Below are positions 1 through 5,891 of a DNA stretch of 15,002 bases, one piece after another; position 1 is the stretch's first letter, and each line of letters starts with the position of its first letter. The translations under genes and the position numbers were made by a program. The DNA comes from DATKKG01 sp964475215 (GTDB taxonomy: Archaea > Thermoproteota > Nitrososphaeria > Conexivisphaerales > DTJL01). Where the stretch lies: the NCBI GenBank assembly GCA_964475215.1, contig CAYYVT010000019.1, positions 1-15,002 on the forward strand, written 5' to 3'. The notes beneath the pieces are model-generated. The model searched no databases and was not told where the DNA came from. It was given only the letters and a program-made list of their open reading frames with translations.

Positions 1-2
1 CC

Positions 3-110
3 GCCGCCACAGTCGGGGCGGCAGCCGTGTCCGCGGCGACACCGATGACCCTGAACGCGTACAAGAAGGTAATGGCTGCAACCGCCGTCGCAAGAGCTCT
101 TCAGGCCTAG
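3..110 (+). CDS. C-terminal fragment of a protein cut by the window edge; possibly the FAD-binding subunit of a xanthine/CO dehydrogenase-type enzyme
   Basis: An open frame runs in from the left edge and stops at TAG (108-110), giving about 35 residues that end in LNAYKKVMAATAVARALQA. It is alanine-rich, with no signal or membrane segment in the visible part. The pattern P-x-x-x-N-A-Y-K followed by a helix ending in A-R-A-L resembles, from memory, the C-terminus of YagS/CoxM-like FAD-binding subunits of molybdenum hydroxylases. This is a weak match on a short tail, and the function must be taken from sequence left of the window. That the frame is real is supported by the terminator-like hairpin 10 nt after the stop. 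Confidence 0.4.
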   Translation, partial: AATVGAAAVSAATPMTLNAYKKVMAATAVARALQA

Positions 111-120
111 ATTCACTCGA

Positions 121-155
121 GGGAAGCGCCAAGGCGCTTCCCCCCTTTCCTTTTT
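121..155 (+). terminator. Hairpin plus pyrimidine/T-tract terminator after the left-edge gene
   Basis: A perfect 10-bp inverted repeat, gggaagcgcc (121-130) and ggcgcttccc (133-142), is separated by only two bases and followed by C- and T-runs ending in TTTTT (151-155). It sits 10 nt past the stop codon of the upstream gene and before the secreted glycosidase gene, so it most likely ends the upstream transcript. Archaeal termination depends mainly on the T-tract; the hairpin may add RNA stability. Confidence 0.7.
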
Positions 156-237
156 CACTCAAGGTTCGAGCGAGAGCCAGTGCCAGGCTCCGGCGATTGC
201 GGGCGGTGCCAGGCGCCAGTGTCGTACACGGCAACGT

Positions 238-1335
238 ATGGCGCATAGGCAGCGCTTACCTAGAACAAAGTATCTAGGGTCACTCGCCTTCGCCGCGATG
301 ATTGTATTCGCGACATCTCTAAGTAGCGTCTACACGGTCAAGCCACCGGTGGCGGCTTCGTCCAGCACAGGTGTCTTTATCCCACTTTATGTATACCCCG
401 GAACAGCCTGGCAGACGGTCGCCCGGATCAAGAAGGAGCATCCCTCAGTCCCCATCCTCACAGTCATCAATCCTGATAGCGGCCCAGGGACGTCTAAGGA
501 CTTGAACTACGTTAGCGGAATCGACGGGTTGCGAGCGGCTGGAGCGTTGGTCGTCGGATACGTTTACACGAGTTACGGTTCCAAGAGCATCGGTGCAGTC
601 GAAGCCGACATCAGCTCTTATCACAGCTGGTACACTATCGACGGAATACTATTTGACGAGATGAGCAACGTCCCGGGCAACGAAGCATACTATTCTAATA
701 TCAGTCAGTATGCGAAGTCTCTCGGGTATACATATACTGTGGGTAACCCAGGTTCTGCATGTCCCTCCTCCTTCTTCGGCACAGTCGACAACTTGGTCAT
801 CTACGAAGACGCAGGGCTTCCCCCCATCTCCTACCTTCAGTCATATTCGGCTTCACCAAAGGGGTACTTCTCCGTAGTCGCTTACAGCGTTTCCCCCTTG
901 AACCTATCATGGGTAAGGAGCGCGGCGAACTATGTGCATTGGATTGGAGTCACCGATGCTGGGCTGCCGAATCCGTATAACACCCTCCCCCCTTATCTTT
1001 CTTCACTGGTGGCTGCGCTCAGCTCCTCTGCCCCTTCTACCCCGCCTGCTCAAGTCACTGTCACGGTCAACTCGGCAGACCTCAGCGGAAACCCGCTCCC
1101 CGGAATGCCGGTGATGGTCACGGAGGATGGCGGTTCGATCGCCTCAGGCGCCACACCTCTCTCCTTTGGCGCGGCTCAAGGTTCTAACTACACAATCACT
1201 ACCGGCAACCTCGGCCCCAATGTATTCGACCACTGGAGTGTCGGCAGCACCAGCGCCTCCGTCACCGTAACTCCAGCGCAGGCCACAACCCTCACGGCTT
1301 ACTTCAACTTCAGTAGGCCCCATGGCCGTCGATAG
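238..1335 (+). CDS. Secreted spherulation-specific family 4 (GH135-like) glycosidase with C-terminal beta-sandwich/repeat domain
   Basis: This 365-residue protein has an exported N-terminus: basic residues 1-12, then a hydrophobic stretch at about 13-31. Residues 45-260 carry the spherulin-4 pattern: IPLYVYPG near 48, INPDSGPG at 77-84, GYVYTSYG at 107-114, DGILFDEM at 135-142 and IYEDAG at 188-193. The D140-E141 pair and E190 match by position the acidic residues needed in the fungal enzyme Sph3, which cleaves galactosaminogalactan. A Ser/Pro-rich linker (about 262-271) leads to an Ig-like or InlB-B-repeat-like domain with an FDHWS motif and a repetitive Thr/Val tail, probably for surface or glycan binding. 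No TATA box is clear just upstream, and the start is chosen because it gives a complete signal sequence. A role in trimming or releasing the polysaccharide made by the operon at 5262-9992 is inferred from the family and proximity. Confidence 0.85.
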   Translation: MAHRQRLPRTKYLGSLAFAAMIVFATSLSSVYTVKPPVAASSSTGVFIPLYVYPGTAWQTVARIKKEHPSVPILTVINPDSGPGTSKDLNYVSGIDGLRAAGALVVGYVYTSYGSKSIGAVEADISSYHSWYTIDGILFDEMSNVPGNEAYYSNISQYAKSLGYTYTVGNPGSACPSSFFGTVDNLVIYEDAGLPPISYLQSYSASPKGYFSVVAYSVSPLNLSWVRSAANYVHWIGVTDAGLPNPYNTLPPYLSSLVAALSSSAPSTPPAQVTVTVNSADLSGNPLPGMPVMVTEDGGSIASGATPLSFGAAQGSNYTITTGNLGPNVFDHWSVGSTSASVTVTPAQATTLTAYFNFSRPHGRR

Positions 1336-1405
1336 ATCGCTGAACTGAACGCTATTGGAATCACTCCCGACTGGCTTGAGCTCTACCCCAGAGAGGCCAC
1401 GAACT

Positions 1406-2350
1406 CTATGACTTGGCGGGCGCCTTGACCAGTGGTTCCGCGATCCTGCTCGACTTCACGATGTCGCCCGAATCTGAGAAGACGGAGTTGACTTGGGTGA
1501 CCGTCCCCGGAGGGAGGTAGCGGCCAGGCAAAGTCATGCACGCTGCTCCGATCCTCACAGAGTGCCCCGCCAGCATTCCCATGTGGACAAGGCCGCTGTC
1601 GATGAGCTGGCCGTCGACCAAGCATCTTATGTTCCTTAGCGTGAAGAGGGCGTTTATGGTCCCAATGAATCCCCCCATCCAGACGTCCTGGCCGAGGGCC
1701 GAGTCAAGCATTAGGCAGAGGTGAGGGATTACGTCTTCGCCTATAAGGAAGGATTTTGAGATCTCGCAGTTAAAGCCAACGTTGGACTTTGCCCCGATCG
1801 AAGAATTTCTGACGAGAGAGCCTGTGCCGACGGTGGCTCCTGCGGCGACGTAGATTGGACCTCTGACTTTGCAGAAGTCGTCTATGTGGGCCCCCTTTCC
1901 GACATATACGGGATCGACCAACACGGCCGTCTCAGATACGGTGGCGTCTTCGGCGATGAATGACCTTGGGATCTCGGAAGAAAGCATCTCCTGGAGGTTC
2001 TTCAGCAGGTCCCATGGGTAGAGAAGACGTTCGAACCGGAGCCCTCCGTCAGCCCCTATGAGAGCTAGCGAATCCATAGGCACTTTGATAGAGTCCGACT
2101 GGTCCGCTCTGGGGGTTTCGCTTTCAAGCAATTCGACCTCTGGGAATGCTTTATGTAGGAGAGATGCGGTCTCGGGCAGGCCTGAGGGGATAGTGATGAG
2201 CTCCACCCCGCCCTTGGCCTCAACGATCTTCAGAATGTTGTGGACGATTAGTGGTCTCCCCACGATGTCGAGGGAGGCTGCGAGAGATTCGCTCTTCTTG
2301 AAAAGTATCTCCCTGAGGATGTTGGATTCGCTTTCAAAGACTACTTTCAT
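1406..2350 (-). CDS. GlmU-like sugar nucleotidyltransferase/acetyltransferase with left-handed beta-helix; atypical N-terminal domain
   Basis: From ATG 2350 the protein has 314 residues. Residues about 1-125 look like a reduced nucleotidyltransferase fold (VGRPLIVHNILKI near 30-42) but lack the usual GxGTR nucleotide loop. Residues about 130-295 are hexapeptide repeats of a left-handed beta-helix, with the acetyltransferase-site pattern IPHL (His at about 210), LDSALG, GTINA and LPGRYLPPGTV as in GlmU. The usual Tyr three residues after that His is replaced by Leu. In the canonical pathway GlmU acetylates glucosamine-1-phosphate and then makes UDP-GlcNAc; either activity may be altered here. 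The frame stays open to ATG 2407, adding 19 Cys/Arg-rich residues, but I prefer MKVVFESE as start because it begins the domain. It lies downstream of the winged-helix gene on the same strand (91 nt gap) and could be co-transcribed with it. Confidence 0.72.
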   Translation of the reverse strand: MKVVFESESNILREILFKKSESLAASLDIVGRPLIVHNILKIVEAKGGVELITIPSGLPETASLLHKAFPEVELLESETPRADQSDSIKVPMDSLALIGADGGLRFERLLYPWDLLKNLQEMLSSEIPRSFIAEDATVSETAVLVDPVYVGKGAHIDDFCKVRGPIYVAAGATVGTGSLVRNSSIGAKSNVGFNCEISKSFLIGEDVIPHLCLMLDSALGQDVWMGGFIGTINALFTLRNIRCLVDGQLIDSGLVHMGMLAGHSVRIGAACMTLPGRYLPPGTVTQVNSVFSDSGDIVKSSRIAEPLVKAPAKS

Positions 2351-2441
2351 TTTCCGTTCCGAGCACTGACTTCCGTTACGCCACGGATAACACTTGCGCC
2401 ATTCCATCCATTCGACACGAAGAGGTTCGAAGTGGGAAATT

Positions 2442-2738
2442 CTATTCTGTGGAGTCGAACGTGACGGCCTTCAGTTCCTCGCCCCTCTCCGAGTTTATGA
2501 GTTCGTTCATGCGATCGTAGAGGTTGAGGAATTCCAGCCCCTTGTGGGTCAGCCTATATAGCTGAGTATCCCTATCGAGCATCACCAACCCCTTTTCCAT
2601 AAGGTAGTCGGTATACTCCTTCACTTGCGCGTAGGAAAGGAAGGCCGAGTACATCAGCCTTGTCTTCGTCGCGCCTTCCTTCCGACCAGCGGCCTGAAGG
2701 ACCATTCCGATGATGTCCGTCCGGCTCCTGTATCTCAT
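2442..2738 (-). CDS. Small archaeal winged-helix DNA-binding protein (HTH_45/ArnR-like)
   Basis: This 98-residue protein matches the single-domain archaeal winged-helix family: RSRTDIIGMVLQAA (4-17), then GATKTRLMYSAFLSYAQV (22-39), a recognition helix at about 36-52 (KEYTDYLMEKGLV) and a beta-wing with LYRLTHKGLEFL (60-71). The family binds DNA as dimers and acts as local transcription regulators; no ligand or metal site is seen. A TATA-like box at 2767-2773 places transcription start about 6 nt before the ATG. A 14-bp perfect palindrome at 2784-2797 lies just upstream and is a possible autoregulatory site. It sits between the deacetylase and the GlmU-like gene, so these sugar genes are plausible targets, though this is inference. 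Confidence 0.82.
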   Translation of the reverse strand: MRYRSRTDIIGMVLQAAGRKEGATKTRLMYSAFLSYAQVKEYTDYLMEKGLVMLDRDTQLYRLTHKGLEFLNLYDRMNELINSERGEELKAVTFDSTE

Positions 2739-2766
2739 GTGCTGGGTTCCCTATCACATATCGAGG

Positions 2767-2773
2767 TATATTA
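2767..2773 (-). promoter_or_regulatory. TATA-like box of the winged-helix gene
   Basis: On the minus strand the sequence reads ACTAATATACC. Its centre lies about 32 nt before the ATG at 2738, leaving a 5' leader of about 6 nt if initiation is about 26 nt downstream. No ribosome binding site is needed or seen. Confidence 0.5.
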
Positions 2774-2783
2774 GTACTGTGTA

Positions 2784-2797
2784 TTCTTCTAGAAGAA
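2784..2797. repeat. 14-bp perfect palindrome, candidate operator and/or T-rich terminator
   Basis: TTCTTCTAGAAGAA is its own reverse complement. It lies 11 bp upstream of the TATA-like box of the winged-helix gene, and on the minus strand it follows the deacetylase gene's end as TTTTTCTTCT. It could be a dimer binding site for the winged-helix protein, a T-tract terminator for the deacetylase, or both. Confidence 0.45.
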
Positions 2798-2818
2798 AAA
2801 CTCGTCCTAGACGCGCCT

Positions 2819-3553
2819 TCAGCGCTCTAGGAGGTCGTCATCTCCGCCAAACAAGGCCACCCCATGCTCATCTCTTTCCAGCGTAACCCTTCCGATGTTG
2901 GGCACGGGCTTTTCAAACGGGATTTTCATGAGCCTGAACTCCTTGTCCAGGCACATTTTCGCGACCTCATACGCTTCCGCTTGGCAAACGCTGGATGCGA
3001 GACGACTTTGGAAGGCCCTGAACTCGGCGAGGCTCTTAACGGAGTTTGCCTTTAGGTAAAGCTTCGTTTCTTGGGACCAGAAAATCTTCAGCAGCCTGAC
3101 CTTGTCGTCGATGACGTCTGTTACATCGAAGAAGACCTTAGGGTCGAAGTTCTTGGTCAGAGGTATCTCATACGAAAGGATGTTCGAATAGAAGCGTCCG
3201 GCCTCGACCGTCGCCGCAGCCACAGCCCGGTGGTCGTGATGAACATCACCCGCGGAATGCGTCAGTATCAAATCCGGGCTCACCTGGTCCATGTATTCTT
3301 CGATGAAGTTGATTAGCATGGGTCCCACGGTAAGGGTGGAGTCGACGAAGTTTCCAATCCGCACGCCCTTTGCCCCGACGAACCTCGCGGCCTGCATCAC
3401 CTCAGCGGCGCGCTCCTCAGGGTCGCCCGATGCAGAGCCCTTGGTCAGCACCATCATGAAGATGTTGTGGCCGCTCCTTGCCGCCTTGAGCATCAAGCCG
3501 CCGCAGCCCAGTTCAATGTCGTCCGGGTGGGCTCCGATAGCGAGAATGTTCAT
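2819..3553 (-). CDS. PIG-L/LmbE family zinc-dependent N-deacetylase
   Basis: From ATG 3553 the protein has 244 residues and begins MNILAIGAHPDDIELGCGG, the family start. The AHPDD motif supplies the zinc ligands His9 and Asp12 and the catalytic Asp11; the VHHDHR motif near 104-109 supplies the third ligand (His108). The family removes acetyl groups from N-acetylglucosamine units in GlcNAc-PI, mycothiol and bacillithiol precursors, or chitobiose (archaeal Dac). There is no signal peptide, so the substrate is cytosolic or at the inner membrane face. An in-frame GTG at 3562 would add MTR, but the TATA box at 3578-3586 predicts initiation near 3556, which favours the ATG. The neighbours suggest an amino-sugar substrate, which remains inference. 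Confidence 0.92.
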   Translation of the reverse strand: MNILAIGAHPDDIELGCGGLMLKAARSGHNIFMMVLTKGSASGDPEERAAEVMQAARFVGAKGVRIGNFVDSTLTVGPMLINFIEEYMDQVSPDLILTHSAGDVHHDHRAVAAATVEAGRFYSNILSYEIPLTKNFDPKVFFDVTDVIDDKVRLLKIFWSQETKLYLKANSVKSLAEFRAFQSRLASSVCQAEAYEVAKMCLDKEFRLMKIPFEKPVPNIGRVTLERDEHGVALFGGDDDLLER

Positions 3554-3577
3554 TCTCGTCACTGGCTATTGCATTTC

Positions 3578-3586
3578 TATTTAAAT
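3578..3586 (-). promoter_or_regulatory. TATA box of the deacetylase gene
   Basis: The minus strand reads ATTTAAATA, a strong archaeal TATA element. The predicted start of transcription, about 26 nt downstream (near 3556), lies 3 nt before ATG 3553, so the mRNA is almost leaderless. A 6-bp inverted repeat, cgattc-aac-gaatcg (3604-3618), lies just upstream and may be a regulator site. Confidence 0.65.
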
Positions 3587-3671
3587 GTCTATGTGTATTT
3601 CTACGATTCAACGAATCGGTAGCCAACGTAGCCTCTTATGTGGCGGCATCTCGAAGACCTGGTAGGTCGCT

Positions 3672-4982
3672 TCAGACTACTGGCTCAAGGCCAATTCGGG
3701 GGACTCCACCGCTGCGGTCCACCGTCACGCCGTAGAGCTTTGTCCAGGGTATGTCGGACTTGAAGAAGATCGTCCCCTTTCTCTCCTGCAGTCTGAGCCT
3801 GACGTCGACTGGGAATGGGGCCTGGCCTCCTGAATAGGGCGAACATACTACCACCGAGCTAGAATTCGGAGTGAGCTCCCTGACCAAGCCTGCGACGGTA
3901 GCCACCAAGCCGCTTCGGTCTGATCCATACGAGAGGATGGCCAGACCCCCCTTTGAGGTCTTGGTCATCCCCGTTTTCCATTCCTTCACCGACGACTGCC
4001 AAGCTCCTCGGCCCTCGGAATCGCTGGACCGCTTCTTGAGGGTGGCCCCGGCACTTGGAGTGATCGAGACTAGCTCCATCGATGGGGGAGGAAGCGAAAG
4101 CCCGAGAAAGCGTTTGGTGTAAACAGGGTCGGCTAACCCAAACAGCCCGACTCCCACTGGAACCCCGGACCCAGCGGCCGCAGCCGCCAGTCTGCCGACA
4201 AGCAACGAGATCACCTTTGGATCTACCGTCGGGTCGAGTTCCAGCAAGACCACGCTTCTTGGCGCAAGGCCGCCTCCGAGGGCCACGTCAAGCTCTTCGA
4301 ACCCAGTCTCAAGTCGACCGCGAACTGCGACGCTAGGTCGATGCGGGGCTGGGACCCCTCCGGCAGTCACGAAGGATGGAAGGGCGAAGGATTCATTGCT
4401 CTGAGCCATAAAACATCGAAAGAAGCTTCCCTTCAGGGTATAGTAGTATGAGGGCCTTTCGACGTCCACCCCGATGAGCTTCGAAAGGTAGATTTCGCGA
4501 AGCACTCTGCCGTCCCAGATTCCCCTGCGAAGGACGATAACTCCGTCGACTAAGTAGTCGAAAGTGGTGTCGCTGGGGTCTTCGACGATCAATATGAGTC
4601 TTGCCCTGGTCTTATCGCGCCAGGATTGAAGCATCCTAGTGTTGCTGTAGTATGCTTCCTTTTCCATCATGTCTGCTACCGAATCCCAGCTGTCGATCAC
4701 TATCGTGGGGCGTGGGGTGTTCATAAGTTCGTCCGTGATCCTTTCAAATAGAGTCGCCGGCTCGTCGAGTCTGCCATCCACGAAGATGCCAACATCTTCG
4801 AGCTCCCCTTCGTCCATGACCTTCCTGTGCTTGGGGGATACGTCGAAGACATCTCCGAGCCACGGGTGATCCCTGATCACGCTCGAGGGCGACGCGCGAG
4901 TGCACAGGTAGAGAATCTTCTCCCTCTTTTCCAGGCTTCGGAGAACTCCAAGCGCAAGAGCGGTCTTTCCCGTTCCAGCCAC
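3672..4982 (-). CDS. KaiC/GvpD-like ATPase with two RecA-type domains, the second without a P-loop; 5' end frameshifted
   Basis: The in-frame part from GTG 4982 encodes 436 residues. Domain 1 (about 1-190) has the rest of a Walker A loop (AGTGKT, 2-7) and a Walker B-like strand TIVIDSWDS (93-101). Domain 2 (about 222-430) opens with the KaiC-like TGFEELDVALGGGL (226-239), but LELDPTVDPK stands where a second P-loop is expected, so it is probably non-catalytic. Such archaeal RAD55/KaiC paralogues act as regulatory ATPases, as GvpD does in gas-vesicle control. The GTG lies inside the P-loop and cannot be the true start; the missing N-terminus is encoded at 4983-5091 (separate entry). The gene is divergent from the Pel-like operon and shares its upstream region, so a regulatory link is possible but unproven. 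Confidence 0.8.
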   Translation of the reverse strand: MAGTGKTALALGVLRSLEKREKILYLCTRASPSSVIRDHPWLGDVFDVSPKHRKVMDEGELEDVGIFVDGRLDEPATLFERITDELMNTPRPTIVIDSWDSVADMMEKEAYYSNTRMLQSWRDKTRARLILIVEDPSDTTFDYLVDGVIVLRRGIWDGRVLREIYLSKLIGVDVERPSYYYTLKGSFFRCFMAQSNESFALPSFVTAGGVPAPHRPSVAVRGRLETGFEELDVALGGGLAPRSVVLLELDPTVDPKVISLLVGRLAAAAAGSGVPVGVGLFGLADPVYTKRFLGLSLPPPSMELVSITPSAGATLKKRSSDSEGRGAWQSSVKEWKTGMTKTSKGGLAILSYGSDRSGLVATVAGLVRELTPNSSSVVVCSPYSGGQAPFPVDVRLRLQERKGTIFFKSDIPWTKLYGVTVDRSGGVPRIGLEPVV

Positions 4983-5091
4983 CCCCTTGATCAGGAGTGA
5001 ATACGTCTTCTGGTTTGCGAAATGGGCCAGCTCAGGTGGAATCCCGAGGAGCCCTCCAACTTGCTGTCGCTTCGGGTTCGTCCCCTACCAC
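4983..5091 (-). other. True 5' end of the KaiC-like gene, separated from its start by one extra G in a G4 run
   Basis: Reading the ATPase frame upstream of 4982 gives LLGIPPELAHFANQ, then KTYSLLIKG leading into GVAGTGKT, the expected lead-in to the Walker A loop. That frame has no ATG, GTG or TTG start and reaches TAG at 5085-5087. GTG at 5089-5091 lies where the TATA box (5114-5123) predicts a leaderless start, but in another frame. Dropping one G from the run at 5082-5085 joins GTG-GTA-GGG to ACG-AAC-CCG and yields MVGTNPKRQQVGGLLGIPPE continuous with the ATPase, about 472 residues in total. Possible explanations are a sequencing indel, a genuine mutation or a slippage site. Confidence 0.7.
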
Positions 5092-5113
5092 CGAACGCAA
5101 TTCGATGGCTCCA

Positions 5114-5123
5114 CCTATAAACG
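5114..5123 (-). promoter_or_regulatory. TATA box of the KaiC-like gene
   Basis: The minus strand reads CGTTTATAGG. About 26 nt downstream is position 5092, next to the GTG at 5089-5091, which supports a leaderless message starting at that codon. It forms a divergent pair with the box at 5231-5240, about 110 bp away. Confidence 0.55.
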
Positions 5124-5230
5124 ATATGAAATTATAGCTCGCTTCGCCGCCTAGGCCATCAGGGGAATACCGTATCATATCTTCCGAACGATTTAGCATG
5201 AAACTGGTTCGTTTGTCGTTTTCCTAGCAT

Positions 5231-5240
5231 CTTTAAAAAC
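5231..5240 (+). promoter_or_regulatory. TATA box of the Pel-like operon
   Basis: CTTTAAAAAC is centred about 26 nt before the GTG at 5262, so the mRNA is predicted to begin at the start codon itself. No other promoter-like element is obvious before 9992, consistent with one transcript for the four genes that follow. Confidence 0.65.
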
Positions 5241-5261
5241 CCAGCCGCCAGAGTCTTCGTT

Positions 5262-5891
5262 GTGCCGCCGACCACGTGGGTCGATAGGATAATGGACACC
5301 ACCAACAATTGGCTCAGGGCCATCAGGCTAGAGGGAGGAGGACGCTTATCTGAGGCCGTCATCCTGTACGTGGAGGACGCCCGCGCATGCCTAGGTAAGG
5401 GAGAGCCAGCAAGGGCTGCCCTGGATTGCTCCTGCGCCGCAGATTGCCTTTCGAAGATGGGCGAGATGGAGTACGCCAGAGGGCTCTATAGAGAGGCTGC
5501 CCGCGCGTACCTCGAAAACGCAGGGATGAAGGACCTATCGATTCGGGAGTCCCTGTGGTCGATGAAGGTCGCCCATTCCCACTTCCTCCTTGCCAAGGAT
5601 GACGAAGCAGCAAGGGAGCTCTACTCGATACTGGCCCCCCTTACGCGGAGGATTGATTCGTTTGCTAAGTTTGATGACGCCCTGGGGCCTCAGGGAACAG
5701 GCCTCTCAAGCGCCTCCGGGCTTGCGACTGCGTACCCGTCGCCATCTCTGCAAGCGATTTCGGCGGTGAAGCGGTTCCTTCAGGACAGGCATTTGAGGCC
5801 TGAGGAGATTGCCGCCAAGGAGCGTGTCGCCATCGCTGTCCTGGCGGCGAAGGTTGGGTCGAGTGTTGGCGAGAAGAATTCTCCTGGTTAA
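5262..5891 (+). CDS. TPR-like helical protein, first gene of the Pel-like operon
   Basis: This 209-residue soluble protein is nearly all helix. Residues about 29-115 contain paired amphipathic helices with the Ala/Tyr/Leu spacing of tetratricopeptide-type repeats, for example ALDCSCAADCLSKMG (53-67) followed by EYARGLYREAARAYLENA (69-86). A Ser/Gly/Pro-rich linker (about 143-163) leads to a final helical segment. No signal peptide or membrane segment is seen. GTG 5262 is chosen because the TATA box predicts initiation there; ATG 5292 is the alternative. TPR proteins usually scaffold complexes. In bacterial Pel systems PelE is a TPR protein, but it has two membrane helices, absent here, so any equivalence is positional only. 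I do not recognise a named family. Its 3' end overlaps the glycosyltransferase gene by 29 nt if that gene starts at GTG 5863. Confidence 0.65.
   Translation: MPPTTWVDRIMDTTNNWLRAIRLEGGGRLSEAVILYVEDARACLGKGEPARAALDCSCAADCLSKMGEMEYARGLYREAARAYLENAGMKDLSIRESLWSMKVAHSHFLLAKDDEAARELYSILAPLTRRIDSFAKFDDALGPQGTGLSSASGLATAYPSPSLQAISAVKRFLQDRHLRPEEIAAKERVAIAVLAAKVGSSVGEKNSPG

Noticed and set aside
160..190. GGTTCGAGC resembling a tRNA T-loop
   Set aside because: The flanking bases do not form a T-stem and no acceptor or anticodon arm can be drawn.
3652..3674. Inverted repeat GAAG-ACCT-GGT-AGGT-CG-CTTC after the KaiC-like gene as a terminator
   Set aside because: No T-tract follows on the minus strand, so evidence for termination is too weak to list as a feature.
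5085..5114. TAG read-through (for example pyrrolysine) to extend the KaiC-like gene upstream
   Set aside because: The next in-frame start upstream (GTG 5112-5114) touches the TATA box, so it would not be transcribed; a one-base indel explains the data better.
5159..5362. 67-residue minus-strand frame with a hydrophobic stretch
   Set aside because: It overlaps the promoter and 5' end of the TPR gene on the opposite strand; the hydrophobic run is complementary to the helix-coding region and no promoter precedes it.
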